From NCBI RefSeq assembly GCF_016783915.1, contig NZ_JADHVT010000014.1:1-58521 (forward strand): a stretch of DNA of 58,521 nucleotides, written 5' to 3'. The stretch is from Acidovorax sp. (GTDB taxonomy: Bacteria; Pseudomonadota; Gammaproteobacteria; Burkholderiales; Burkholderiaceae_C). Positions 11,004 through 20,313 of the stretch are shown here, in pieces. Every line of letters starts with the position of its first letter. The first letter of the stretch is position 1. The notes beneath the pieces are model-generated. The model was given only the letters and a program-made list of their open reading frames with translations, made no database searches and had not been told where the DNA came from. Both the position numbers and the translations under genes were made by a program.

Positions 11004-11546
11004 ATGAAACAACAGATGGCCACCACCTGGTGGCTCACGGGCCTGCCAGGCTCCGGTAAAACCACCCTCGCTCAGGCATTGGCAGATGCGCTGCGTATGC
11101 GCGGAGAACCTGCCTGCGTTCTTGATGGCGATGAACTGCGCCAAGGGCTGTGCACAGACCTGGGGTTTGACGAAGCAAGTCGTGCAGAAAATGTGCGCCG
11201 TGCAGCGCACCTTGCGCAGATGCTCAACGCCAATGCCATTCACGCCATCGTTGCTATGGTCTCCCCCGCATCCACTGCACGTGCTGCTGCCTACGCCACG
11301 ATAGGCACGCAGCGATGCTTTGAAATCCACGTCAGCACTCCGCTGGAAATCTGCGAACAGCGAGACCCCAAGGGCCTGTATGCCAAGGCGCGTGCCAATC
11401 AGTTGACACAGATGACAGGCATACACGCGGCCTACGAGGAGCCTGATGCACCAGCGCTTCGCCTGGACACCAGCGTGATCGAAGTGGGCCAGGCCGTGCA
11501 GCGGATGCTCAATGGCTGGAGCGCGACACCCGAACAATCTACATGA
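11004..11546 (+). CDS. cysC: Adenylylsulfate (APS) kinase
   Basis: APS kinase phosphorylates adenosine 5'-phosphosulfate to PAPS, the universal sulfate donor. The 180-residue protein has the P-loop GLPGSGKTT (13-21), the DGDELRQGL switch (41-49), an AMVSPAS segment in the place of the family's ISP motif, and DPKGLYAKAR (121-130). It is a stand-alone kinase with no sulfurylase domain. It overlaps the following sulfotransferase by 4 bases (ATGA). This implies coupled translation and a dedicated PAPS supply for that enzyme rather than a role in cysteine synthesis; no other cys genes are present here. The start at MKQQMATTWW is preferred over an upstream ATG at 10941. Confidence 0.9.
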   Translation: MKQQMATTWWLTGLPGSGKTTLAQALADALRMRGEPACVLDGDELRQGLCTDLGFDEASRAENVRRAAHLAQMLNANAIHAIVAMVSPASTARAAAYATIGTQRCFEIHVSTPLEICEQRDPKGLYAKARANQLTQMTGIHAAYEEPDAPALRLDTSVIEVGQAVQRMLNGWSATPEQST

Positions 11547-12403
11547 ACACACCACAAACCTTGCGCTACCACTTCATTGCCGGCCTGCCGCGTTCTGGCT
11601 CCACACTGCTGTCGGCACTCCTGCTGCAGAACCCACGCTTTCACGCAGGCATGACCAGCCCGGTGGGTGGGCTGTTTCGCAACATGCTCAACCAGCTGGG
11701 TGCGGGAAGCGAATTTGGGCCGGTGGTCACCAAAGAGCAACGTAGGCGGCTGTCGCGGGGGCTGTTTGAAAGCTACTACGCAGACCAGGCCGGTCACAAG
11801 GACGTCATCTTTGACACCAACCGCATGTGGAGCGCGCAGATGCCTGCGCTCATGGACCTGTTTCCTGGGGCCAAACTGATTGCCTGCGTGCGCAACGTGG
11901 CATGGGTGATGGACAGCATAGAGCGCAGGTACCGCGCCAACCCTTACGAAATCACCCGCCTCTTTAACGACGATACTGAACGCAACACGGTCTACAGCCG
12001 TGTGGAGACCCTGGCCCAGCGCAACCGCATGGTGGGCTACCCGTGGACAGCGCTGAAGGAAGCCTTTTACGGCGAACACGCCAGCTCACTGCTGCTGGTG
12101 GATTACGACCTGCTCGCGCAGGCGCCGCACAAAGTGCTGCCGCTGATCTACCAGTTTCTGGGCGAGCCCGAATTTGCACACGACTTCGAGCAGGTGAAAT
12201 ACGACGCACCGGAGTTTGACGAAGCACTGGGCCTGCACGGACTGCACCAGGTACGCCCGCAGGTAGGACTGCAGCGGCGCGAGACCATTCTGCCGCCGGA
12301 CTTGTTCGAGCAATACAGCAAGCTGTCGTTCTGGCAGGACCATGCCAACAGCCGGGCCAATGTGATCACTGCCAAGTCCGCTGCTTCGGCAGAAAGCCAT
12401 TGA
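11543..12403 (+). CDS. PAPS-dependent sulfotransferase
   Basis: This 286-residue enzyme is predicted to transfer sulfate from PAPS to a hydroxyl or similar acceptor. The 5'-phosphosulfate loop is [11 protein letters not shown] (13-23). The 3'-phosphate binding helix is [17 protein letters not shown] (115-131), with the expected Arg117 and Ser125. No signal peptide or membrane segment is visible, so it should act in the cytoplasm. The acceptor cannot be read from sequence. Its place between APS kinase and a giant exported protein makes that protein, or a glycan or small molecule attached to it, the natural candidate (inference). Confidence 0.85.
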   Translation: MNTPQTLRYHFIAGLPRSGSTLLSALLLQNPRFHAGMTSPVGGLFRNMLNQLGAGSEFGPVVTKEQRRRLSRGLFESYYADQAGHKDVIFDTNRMWSAQMPALMDLFPGAKLIACVRNVAWVMDSIERRYRANPYEITRLFNDDTERNTVYSRVETLAQRNRMVGYPWTALKEAFYGEHASSLLLVDYDLLAQAPHKVLPLIYQFLGEPEFAHDFEQVKYDAPEFDEALGLHGLHQVRPQVGLQRRETILPPDLFEQYSKLSFWQDHANSRANVITAKSAASAESH

Positions 12404-12460
12404 TTGCTTCCATATTGATAGCTGGTTTTGCAATGCAGACAGGCGCAAGAGCCATTTTTT
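12402..12460 (+). repeat. Dispersed repeat family A, copy 3
   Basis: It starts at the sulfotransferase stop codon (TGATTGCTTCC, ATTGATAGCT) and continues through GACAGGCGCAAGAGCC to a T7 run. It separates the sulfotransferase from the giant-protein gene. The GGCGCAAGAGCC/T-run end could act as a partial terminator. Confidence 0.5.
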
Positions 12461-12471
12461 TACAAAAAATC

Positions 12472-15400
12472 ATGACCACTGACCACACATCTGCAGCCCC
12501 CTCATCTCCGGTGCAAGAGGTGCTTTTCATTGACAGCCGAGTGCCGGACTTGCAGGCCATCATGGCCGCCGCCAGGCCGGGAGTGAAGGTAGTCATCCTG
12601 GACCCTAACGAAAGCGGCGTGGCGCAGATGGCCAAGGCACTGGACGGGCTGCATGGTCTGGCGTCCATCAGCGTGGTATCGCACGGAGACGAGGGGGTGC
12701 TGCTGCTGGGCAACGGCCCGCTATTCAGTGACAACCTGGAGCAATACCAGGCGCAGCTCAAGGCGATTGGCGCAGCACTGGGCGCTGACGGCGACCTGCT
12801 GCTGTATGGCTGCGACGTGGGGGCGGGCGAGGCGGGAGCCCAGTTCCTGAAGGCGTTGGCGCAATTGACGGGGGCGGATGTGGCCGCCTCCAACGACAGC
12901 ACAGCGGGTGCGGTGCGTGGTGGAGATTGGGATCTGGAGGTCACCACGGGGCAGATCGAGGCGCCCGCTGCGTTGGATGCGCAGGTGCTGGAGGGTTATG
13001 ACTTCAGTCTGCACACGGCCAGTGTCAACACGGTGGCGCAGCTCAAGGCTGCCATCGCCACGGGCAGCATAGATGGCCAGGATGATGTCATCACACTGAC
13101 CGGCAACATCACGTTTGCCGGTGCGGCAGATGCTGTCTCTGTCAATGTGACGGATGGGCACAACATGTCTATCGTTGGTGGCGGTTTTACCCTCAGCGGC
13201 GGAAATCTCGCGCGAGTTCTCAACGTTGCCACCAGTGGGGCTGGCAGCGCGGTCTCAATTGACAACCTCACCATCACCAATGGTTTGGCCGCCGGTGCAG
13301 GTGGTAGCAGTGACCGCACCGTCGGGTCGCCTGGTTCTGCCGGCCTGGGCGGTGGAATTCAGAACAGCGGTGTCTTGACGATTTCGAACAGCACCATCAC
13401 GGTGAACAAGGCTTCTGGTGGTGGCGGTTCGGGGGGGAGCTCGGGCCTGATAAACGGCGGTGGCGGTGGAGGTGGTGGCTTTGGCTCTGGATTAGGTGGA
13501 ACCGGAGGCGACAGCGCTTACGGCACGGGGCCGTCTTCAAGCCCAGGTGCAGGCGTCGGTGGGAGCGGAGGACATGGCGGTGGTCGGCCAAGCGGGGGCG
13601 GCGCGGGTGGTTCGAGCGGCGGCGGTTCAGGAGGCAGCTATGGTGGTCTGAGTGGTTATTCTGTTGGCGGCAACGGCGGCACTGCGAACAATGGATCCAT
13701 CTCTATTGGCGGTGGCGGCGGCGGCGCCGGGGGGAACGGTCTCGGGGGCGCAGGAGGTGGAGCCGCAGGGGCGATCTACAACACCGGGACGCTCACGATC
13801 ACTGGCAGCTCGATCACAAACAATATCGGTGCAGGCGGCGGCGGCGGCGCGGCGAATTACGCATCATCGGGCAATGGGGGAGCTGGTGGCGTTGGGGTAG
13901 GTGGCATCTGGTCCACGGGCACGCTCATCATGGACACCACTTCATCCAATTCGGTGTCTACAGGCAATATCGGTGCAGGAGGCAGCGGTGGCGGAGCAAG
14001 CGGAACGGGCAACATCCCGGGCACTGCAGGCACTGGCACAAATGGCATTCGTGGAACCGTGACGCCTTACGTGGCTCCGGCGTCTGTTGCCAGCGCCACA
14101 TACGATGCTTCGACGGGAGTGCTGTCGGTCACGGGCACCAACATCACCAACGGTGGGACGATAGATGTATCCAAGCTCACTCTCACAGGCCAGGCTGGCT
14201 CCTACACCCTGACCACAGCCAACGTCACCGCCGGTAGCGGCACGGCCTTCAGCGTCACTCTGAACGCAGCCGACCAGCTGGCCATTAACGGCATTCTGAA
14301 CAAGAACGGCACCAGCGCGGTGGACACTACCACCTTCAACCTGGCAGCGGCCGCCAACTGGGATGTGACCGCTTCAGCTGCCGCCGACCTTACCGGTAAC
14401 GGCGTAACAGTATCGAACGTCACTGCACCAACGATTACCTCAGCGACTTACGACGGCAGCACCCACGTCTTCACCGTCACCGGCACCAACTTGGTCAAGA
14501 CCATCGGTGCAACGAATGACATCACGATCTCCGCATTGACGATCACCGGCGAAGGCGGTGCAACACGCGTGCTGTCCACCACGGGCAATGTGGAAGTCAC
14601 CTCGGCCACCAGCTTCACCTTTACCCTGGCTGGCGCCGATATTGCTGCGGTTGATACCCTTTTGAACAAGAACGGCACTTCTGCTGTCAGCACCACCACG
14701 TACAACATCGCTGCCGCCGACGATTGGAACAGCGTCATCACCGGCGGCAACATCCAGGATCTGACAGGCAACGGCATCACGGTCTCCAACGCCGCGCCCA
14801 GCATCCTCTTGTCCACTTACGATGCCGCTACTGGCATCCTCTCGGTATCGGTCGTCAACATCGCGGGTGGCGATACCATTGATGTGAGCAAGCTCTCGGT
14901 CGTCGGCCAGGGCGGGGGATCCTACACGCTGACCACGGCCAATGTCACGGCTGGCAGTTCCACGGCCTTCTCAGTTACGCTCAATGCCGCAGACAAGCTC
15001 GCTGTCAACGGCTTCCTGAATAACAACGGCACTAGCGCGGTGGATACCACCGCCTTCAACCTGGCCGCTGCCGCCAGCTGGAACGCGACCACCACATCGG
15101 GTGCCGACCTGACCGGCAATGCCGTGACTGTGTCGAATGTCTCGGCCCCCACCATCACGTCGGCCACCTACGACGTCGCCACCCACATCCTCACGGTCAC
15201 CGGCACGGGCCTGGTCAAGACCCTGGGGGCGACGAACGACGTCACGGTCTCCGCCCTGACCATCACCGGTGAGGGCGGCTCCACGCGCACCCTGTCTACC
15301 ACCGGCAACGTGGAAGTCACCTCTGCTACCAGCTTTGCCGTGACCCTGGCCGGTGCCGACCAGGCGGCCGTGGAGGCGCTTTTCAACAAGAACGGCACCA

Positions 15401-16617
15401 CTTCCACAAGCGGCGCCACCTATAACTTGGCAGCGGCAGACGATTGGAACAGTCTGGTCACCGGCGGCAACATCGCTGACGCCGTATCCCCCATCACGGT
15501 GAGCAGCGTTCCCCCGCCGACCATCACCAGCTCCACCTACAACGCCAACACGGGCGTGCTAACGGTCACCGGTACCGGATTGACCAGCGTCACGGGTGCC
15601 AACAATGACATCGTGGCCAACAAGTTGAGCCTGCAGGGCGAAGGGGGGAGCAGCTACACGTTAACCACCACCAGCAACGTGGAGATCACGAGCAGCACCA
15701 GCTTCACGATGAACCTAAGCGCTGTAGACCGATTGGGTGCCAACCTGATCCTGAACAAGAACGGCACCAGTTCCACCAGCGTCAACACCTACAACCTCAT
15801 TGCCGCAGAGGACTGGGCTGCTGGGGCGGACCCTGCCGTGGTTCTGGCTGACCTGACGGGCAATGGCATTACGGTGAGTAATGTGGTGGCACCCACCGTC
15901 ACGTCAGCCACCTACAACGTAGCCACGGGCGTGCTGGTGGTCACGGGCAATAACTTCCTCTCGCTGACCGGGGCGAACAATGACATCACGGCCAACCGCA
16001 TTCGCTTTCTGGGCCAGGGGGCGTTCAACTACACGTTGACCAACACGCCCAATGTGGACATCACGTCCAACACCAGCTTCACCATGACCATGAGCGTCAC
16101 TGACAAGGCCCAGTTGGCGCTGCGGCTGAACAAGGACGGCACCAGCTCCACCGACGCCACCACCTACAACATAGGCATGCTGGAGGACTGGAACACAGGT
16201 GCGGCCACGGCCGTGGTGATCGCCGACCTGTTTGGCAATCCGATCACGGTCTCTGGCAATGACCAAGATGCCCCTGTATGGGTCTCGGCAAGCGTCAATG
16301 GTGCCAGTCTCGTGCTGACCTACGCCGACACCAGCAGCCTGGATGCCATCAACGTAGCAGGCACAACAACCTTCGCAGTGGTTTCCGGGGGTGTCGCTAA
16401 CACAGTGACTGGCGTGGCCGTGAACGGCTCCGCCAAAACTGTGACTTTGACCTTGACGACGCCGGTAGGGTTTGCCGAAGTAGTCACTGTGGCCTACACA
16501 GACCCCACGGCAGGCAACGATGCCAACGCAATCCAGGACATCCAGGGCAACGACGCCGCCAGCTTGGGTGTGACCCCGGTCACCAACAACACACTGGACA
16601 CCACCCCCGCGTGGTGA
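12472..16617 (+). CDS. Giant DUF4347 repeat surface protein, 5' portion (frameshifted)
   Basis: The first 1381 residues of a large, probably type I-secreted, surface protein. A DUF4347 domain fills about residues 16-180 ([40 protein letters not shown]), as found at the N terminus of many giant bacterial adhesins. A strand-rich segment ([17 protein letters not shown]) leads into an extremely Gly-rich stretch coded at about 13400-14050. Six ~120-residue repeats follow, starting near 14080, 14430, 14790, 15150, 15520 and 15890. Each contains TYD/TYN, then an NKNGTS-like motif, and an LxAAxxW-like end. A SwmB-like repeat (ASLVLTY ... [14 protein letters not shown]) runs from 16270. There is no Sec signal peptide. 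The frame then stops abruptly in mid-repeat at 16615-16617, while the reading continues in another frame. Confidence 0.8.
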   Translation: MTTDHTSAAPSSPVQEVLFIDSRVPDLQAIMAAARPGVKVVILDPNESGVAQMAKALDGLHGLASISVVSHGDEGVLLLGNGPLFSDNLEQYQAQLKAIGAALGADGDLLLYGCDVGAGEAGAQFLKALAQLTGADVAASNDSTAGAVRGGDWDLEVTTGQIEAPAALDAQVLEGYDFSLHTASVNTVAQLKAAIATGSIDGQDDVITLTGNITFAGAADAVSVNVTDGHNMSIVGGGFTLSGGNLARVLNVATSGAGSAVSIDNLTITNGLAAGAGGSSDRTVGSPGSAGLGGGIQNSGVLTISNSTITVNKASGGGGSGGSSGLINGGGGGGGGFGSGLGGTGGDSAYGTGPSSSPGAGVGGSGGHGGGRPSGGGAGGSSGGGSGGSYGGLSGYSVGGNGGTANNGSISIGGGGGGAGGNGLGGAGGGAAGAIYNTGTLTITGSSITNNIGAGGGGGAANYASSGNGGAGGVGVGGIWSTGTLIMDTTSSNSVSTGNIGAGGSGGGASGTGNIPGTAGTGTNGIRGTVTPYVAPASVASATYDASTGVLSVTGTNITNGGTIDVSKLTLTGQAGSYTLTTANVTAGSGTAFSVTLNAADQLAINGILNKNGTSAVDTTTFNLAAAANWDVTASAAADLTGNGVTVSNVTAPTITSATYDGSTHVFTVTGTNLVKTIGATNDITISALTITGEGGATRVLSTTGNVEVTSATSFTFTLAGADIAAVDTLLNKNGTSAVSTTTYNIAAADDWNSVITGGNIQDLTGNGITVSNAAPSILLSTYDAATGILSVSVVNIAGGDTIDVSKLSVVGQGGGSYTLTTANVTAGSSTAFSVTLNAADKLAVNGFLNNNGTSAVDTTAFNLAAAASWNATTTSGADLTGNAVTVSNVSAPTITSATYDVATHILTVTGTGLVKTLGATNDVTVSALTITGEGGSTRTLSTTGNVEVTSATSFAVTLAGADQAAVEALFNKNGTTSTSGATYNLAAADDWNSLVTGGNIADAVSPITVSSVPPPTITSSTYNANTGVLTVTGTGLTSVTGANNDIVANKLSLQGEGGSSYTLTTTSNVEITSSTSFTMNLSAVDRLGANLILNKNGTSSTSVNTYNLIAAEDWAAGADPAVVLADLTGNGITVSNVVAPTVTSATYNVATGVLVVTGNNFLSLTGANNDITANRIRFLGQGAFNYTLTNTPNVDITSNTSFTMTMSVTDKAQLALRLNKDGTSSTDATTYNIGMLEDWNTGAATAVVIADLFGNPITVSGNDQDAPVWVSASVNGASLVLTYADTSSLDAINVAGTTTFAVVSGGVANTVTGVAVNGSAKTVTLTLTTPVGFAEVVTVAYTDPTAGNDANAIQDIQGNDAASLGVTPVTNNTLDTTPAW

Positions 16618-17630
16618 ACACAGCCACCGTTACCGCCAACCAGCTGGTCCTGAGCTACACCGAAGCGACCACACTGGACGCCGTGAACACCGCGCCCATT
16701 GGCGCCTTTGCGGTGACGGCGGGAGGCTCTGCCAATGCCGTCACCGGTGTGGCCGTGAACGCAGCCGCCAAGACCGTCACCCTGACCCTTGCATTCGTTG
16801 TGGGAGCCGGCCAGACCGTCACCGTGGCCTATACGGACCCCACGGCAGGCAACGACGCCAATGCCGTCCAGGACGCAGCAGGCAATGACGCCGCCAGCTT
16901 CGCAGCCCGGCCCGTAACCAACCTCACCGCTGCAGACCCTGACCCAACCCCGGTACCTCCCACGCCAACGCCCACCCCGACCCCTGGGGTGCCCGACAAC
17001 GACGGGGTGCCCAACACCGTGGAAGACCAGGCCCCAGGCATCCCGGGCCCCAATGGAGCTATCGTGGCGGGAGACGGTAACGGAGACGGCATCAAGGACA
17101 GCGAACAAGCGGGAGTGGCCTCGATCGGTTTCGTGCTTAGCCCCACAGGGCAGAGCAACCCGGGCAATGCACCACCGACTTTTACGACCCTGGTTGCCAG
17201 CAGTCAGAACGGTAAAGTGGGCAGCGGTAACGACAACGCACGCATCACCAGCCTGACGCAAAAGGACGCACCGCCAGACCTGCCTGCGGGCATGCAAATG
17301 CCCATCGGACTGGTGAGCTTCACGGTAGAGCTGGGGCAAGGCAAAACAGGAGAGAATTTCAGCCTGTACGTGGACCCGGCGCTGGGCGTGAACGGATACT
17401 GGAAAGAAAATGCCAGCGGCCAATGGGTGAACATCGCCAGCGAGCCTTATGGAGGCAAGATGGTGATGGAGGGCGGACGTTTGCGGCTGGACTTCCACAT
17501 CGAAGATGGCGGGCAGTTTGATGCGGATGGCAAGGTGGACGGGATCATCACCGACCCCGGAGCGCCGGGGCACATGGCGCTGTCGATCATGGGGCTGGCG
17601 CCGGATATGCCTCACGGGTTCTGGTTCTGA
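16611..17630 (+). CDS. Giant surface protein, 3' portion after frameshift
   Basis: This segment completes the protein interrupted at 16615. It opens with a second SwmB-like repeat ([17 protein letters not shown] ... [15 protein letters not shown]) matching the one before the break. A Pro/Thr linker follows, then a thrombospondin-3/EF-hand-like calcium loop ([10 protein letters not shown]). The C-terminal domain of about 170 residues ([39 protein letters not shown]) resembles the domain annotated choice-of-anchor U in other bacteria. The apparent GTG start at 16611 has no ribosome site and is probably not used. If one G is restored at TGG-TGA, one protein of about 1720 residues results. No RTX nonapeptides are seen. 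Confidence 0.75.
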   Translation: MVNTATVTANQLVLSYTEATTLDAVNTAPIGAFAVTAGGSANAVTGVAVNAAAKTVTLTLAFVVGAGQTVTVAYTDPTAGNDANAVQDAAGNDAASFAARPVTNLTAADPDPTPVPPTPTPTPTPGVPDNDGVPNTVEDQAPGIPGPNGAIVAGDGNGDGIKDSEQAGVASIGFVLSPTGQSNPGNAPPTFTTLVASSQNGKVGSGNDNARITSLTQKDAPPDLPAGMQMPIGLVSFTVELGQGKTGENFSLYVDPALGVNGYWKENASGQWVNIASEPYGGKMVMEGGRLRLDFHIEDGGQFDADGKVDGIITDPGAPGHMALSIMGLAPDMPHGFWF

Positions 17631-17695
17631 GCGGCACCCGCGTGCCGGCTAAGCCCTATCCTTGCAGAGTTGACAACATGACACTGGAACTATTC

Positions 17696-18460
17696 ATGAC
17701 AACGAAAAAACAGACTCAAACGCCAATGCCCACTGCAATAGCGGGCAAACTCGCTGCGACAGCGCTCACGCTGGTCGTGGGGGGGCTGCTGGCGGCCTGT
17801 GGAGGCGGTGGTGGAGGCTCAGGCCCTACCATTGACCCCGCCCAGCTCAAAGGGCGCTGGGTGACTGCCGCAGGTGTGGCACCGGCCATGACAGCGGTGG
17901 TTGTACCCGACGTCAATGGAGCCGCCAACGCCTGGCTGCTGGCGCAGGATGCCAGTCGACTGGTCAAGCTGGTGGTGCGAAGCGACAGCAGCGCCAACGG
18001 GAAAACTTACGCTCTGGGGCAAGGCAATGCCATAGGCCAAGCGGTGACCGGCCAGGTCAATGCGGCCCTGACGGCCAGCCCCAAGACGATTGCATTCACG
18101 GGTCTGAACACTACGGGGACGCTGACCCAGAGCGACGCACTGGCTACCCCTGCAGTTCAGGCGGAAGTGCAGGGCAGCTGGAGTGCCACATTGGGTGGTA
18201 ATGCCCAGACCGTGCAATGGAGTCTGGCGGCGACAGGCGGCCTGACCGGAAGCTCGACAACGGGGTGCACCTACGTTGGTAGTGTGGCGGCGATAGCCAG
18301 CACAGCTGCGTATAGCGTAAGTTTCAACGAAAGCTGCGCGGACGGCAGCAAGACTGCATTTGGCGGTGTGGGTACGCTCAATGCGGCCAAGAATGGGCTG
18401 ACGGTGGTGGTGGCGAGCGCAGACGAGTCCCGCGGGGCTGCTCTCTTCTTGGCGAAGTAG
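17696..18460 (+). CDS. Putative lipoprotein of the secretion locus
   Basis: A 254-residue predicted lipoprotein with a basic lead (MTTKKQTQ), a hydrophobic stretch and the lipobox LLAAC followed by a Gly run. The mature part is Ala/Gly/Thr/Ser-rich and probably all beta, with two Cys (GCTYVG and ESCADGS) that may pair. I recognise no family. It lies between the giant protein and its putative transporter, so it may help display or anchor that protein. An in-frame ATG at 17678 would add 6 residues; 17696 gives a more usual signal length. Confidence 0.65.
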   Translation: MTTKKQTQTPMPTAIAGKLAATALTLVVGGLLAACGGGGGGSGPTIDPAQLKGRWVTAAGVAPAMTAVVVPDVNGAANAWLLAQDASRLVKLVVRSDSSANGKTYALGQGNAIGQAVTGQVNAALTASPKTIAFTGLNTTGTLTQSDALATPAVQAEVQGSWSATLGGNAQTVQWSLAATGGLTGSSTTGCTYVGSVAAIASTAAYSVSFNESCADGSKTAFGGVGTLNAAKNGLTVVVASADESRGAALFLAK

Positions 18461-18482
18461 AACAGCATTTACCGTCTACCCG

Positions 18483-18518
18483 GAGCCTGGCCCTGCATCG
18501 GCAGTGCCAGGCTCTTGC
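18483..18518 (+). terminator. Hairpin between the lipoprotein and the transporter genes
   Basis: Arms GAGCCTGGC (18483-18491) and GCCAGGCTC (18506-18514) form a perfect 9-bp stem with a 14-base loop, followed by TTGCGTTGTG. The T tract is poor, so it may be a leaky terminator or attenuator setting transporter levels below substrate levels. Confidence 0.45.
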
Positions 18519-18558
18519 GTTGTGTGCACAGACTTCACATTCACCCGACCCTCTCCGC

Positions 18559-20286
18559 ATGTCCGTATCTGTAACGCCACACGAACTGAAGCAGGCTTTG
18601 GCAAAGCTCGCGCCCTGTCTCTGGTGGGCCCTCGGCCTGAGTGTGCTGGCAGGACTTTTGGTTCTGGCGCCCACGTTATACATGTTCGAGGTTTACGACC
18701 GCGTGGTGAACAGCCGCAACGCCATGACTCTCGCCATGCTGACGCTGGCCGTGCTGTTGGCCATCGGTGTGATGGAGGTGCTGGAGTGGGCACGTTCGGA
18801 AACCCTGCGTGAGGCGGGTGCGGCCCTGGACCGTGCGCTGGCCCCCCGTGTGTTCACAGCCATTCATGCTGCGCATCTGAGGCAGGGGGGCGCAGCGGGG
18901 GCCCAGCCCGTGATGGATTTGCGATCGGTGCGTGACTTTTTTCACGGACCTGCACTTGGGGCTGCGATGGAAATGCCGGTGGCCTTGGTGATGCTGGTGC
19001 TTCTGTTTGTGATCCATCCGTTGCTGGGGTGGGTGTCCCTCGCCGGTGCTGCGCTGCAGGTCGGACTTTCGTGGCTGAACGAGCGCAGCACCAGTCCAGC
19101 CTTGCTGCGGGCCAATCAATCGGACATTGGCGCGCGGGCCTATGTGGATGGCACCTTGCGCCACAGCGACGTGATTGCGGCCATGGGCATGGAGAAAGAC
19201 ATGCGCCGCCGCTGGTTGGCGCAGCACGAGGAGAGTCTGGGACTGCAGTCGCTGGCGTCGGACCGCGCAGGGGTGTTGCAGGCGCTGGGCAAGATGCTGC
19301 AGACGACTTTGTCGTCGGCGCTTCTGGGCCTGGGGGCTTGGCTTTTGATGCATGACCAGTTGCCTGGTGGGCCGGGAATGCTGATCGTCGGATCAGTGCT
19401 GGGCGGCCGTGTGCTGGCGCCTCTGGTGCAAATGGTGTCCCAGTGGCGAGCGGTGGTACAGGTGCAGGCCGCTTGGGGGCGGCTTGGGCAGCTTCTGGAG
19501 AGGTTGCCTGCCTCTGTGCAAGGGATGCCTTTGCCCAAGCCGAGGGGGCGTGTGACGGTTGAGAGTCTGGTCGCAGGAGCCTCTGCAGGGGCGCCGCCGT
19601 TTGTGAAAGGTGTGGCCTTCTCGTTGCAACCGGGGGAAGTGCTGGTGGTTCTGGGTGCGTCTGCAGCGGGCAAGACCACCCTGGCACGCATGCTGATGGG
19701 GCTGTGGCCTCCTGTGGCGGGCAGTGTCCGGCTGGATGGAGTGGATGTCAGTGTGTGGAACAAGGCGGAGTTGGGGCCATACGTTGGCTATGTGCCGCAG
19801 GACGTCGAACTGTTGGAGGGCACGCTGGGCGACAACATCGTTCGCTTTGGCGAGATGGACGAAAAGGCCATGGTGGATGCCGCACAGGCGGTGGGTGTGC
19901 ACACCTGGATCACTTCGCTCCCACAAGGTTATGCCACCCCTGTGGGGGCGGCCGGCGTGATGCTCTCCGGCGGGCAGCGCCAGCGAATCGCGCTGGCACG
20001 TGCCCTCTATGGCAATCCGGTTTTTGTCGTGCTGGACGAGCCCAACGCTAGCCTGGACGAGGTGGGCAATGTTGCATTGGGCCGGGCCTTGCAGGAGTTC
20101 AAGGCCCGTGGCACCACTTTTGTGGTGATGACCCATCTGCCCAGCGTGCTGGCGGTGGCGGATAAATTACTCATCATGCAGGGTGGGGGGCAGCAGGCCT
20201 TTGGCCCCCGAGATGATGTGCTGGCGGCATTGCGAAATGCTTCTGCGGGTACTCCGGCGGCCGCCGTCGCGCCGCGTGCCGCCTGA
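18559..20286 (+). CDS. Type I secretion ABC transporter, first half-transporter (PrtD type)
   Basis: This 575-residue permease-ATPase has an N-terminal membrane domain (LWWALGLSVLAGLLVLAPTL and later hydrophobic segments to about 300) and a nucleotide-binding domain. The latter has Walker A GASAAGKTT (about 365-373), signature LSGGQRQRIALARAL (about 469) and Walker B VVLDEPNASLDE (about 490), plus a switch His (MTHLP). YMFEVYDRVVNSRN near residue 40 is typical of PrtD/LapB-like exporters. No C39 peptidase-like domain is present. Walker A has Ala where the third consensus Gly normally sits, but the Lys and Thr are kept. The start at 18559 is chosen over an upstream ATG at 18520 because similarity begins there. 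Confidence 0.88.
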   Translation: MSVSVTPHELKQALAKLAPCLWWALGLSVLAGLLVLAPTLYMFEVYDRVVNSRNAMTLAMLTLAVLLAIGVMEVLEWARSETLREAGAALDRALAPRVFTAIHAAHLRQGGAAGAQPVMDLRSVRDFFHGPALGAAMEMPVALVMLVLLFVIHPLLGWVSLAGAALQVGLSWLNERSTSPALLRANQSDIGARAYVDGTLRHSDVIAAMGMEKDMRRRWLAQHEESLGLQSLASDRAGVLQALGKMLQTTLSSALLGLGAWLLMHDQLPGGPGMLIVGSVLGGRVLAPLVQMVSQWRAVVQVQAAWGRLGQLLERLPASVQGMPLPKPRGRVTVESLVAGASAGAPPFVKGVAFSLQPGEVLVVLGASAAGKTTLARMLMGLWPPVAGSVRLDGVDVSVWNKAELGPYVGYVPQDVELLEGTLGDNIVRFGEMDEKAMVDAAQAVGVHTWITSLPQGYATPVGAAGVMLSGGQRQRIALARALYGNPVFVVLDEPNASLDEVGNVALGRALQEFKARGTTFVVMTHLPSVLAVADKLLIMQGGGQQAFGPRDDVLAALRNASAGTPAAAVAPRAA

Positions 20287-20313
20287 TCACCCTCTTCCAA
20301 CTCAACTGACACC

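Noticed and set aside
10713-11555. A 280-codon minus-strand frame across the cysC leader and cysC
   Set aside because: It is antisense to APS kinase for most of its length and has no recognisable protein features.
13400-14050. Gly-rich tract as a PE-PGRS-like or collagen-like gene
   Set aside because: It is in frame inside the DUF4347 protein and lacks Gly-X-Y periodicity.
16604-16617. Programmed ribosomal frameshifting at the giant-gene break
   Set aside because: A C5 run is present, but there is no heptameric slippery site followed by a clear stem or pseudoknot. A simple one-base loss explains the break better.
16979-17100. RTX-type calcium nonapeptide repeats
   Set aside because: Only one DxDxDG-like loop ([10 protein letters not shown]) is seen; no tandem GGxGxDxUx repeats.
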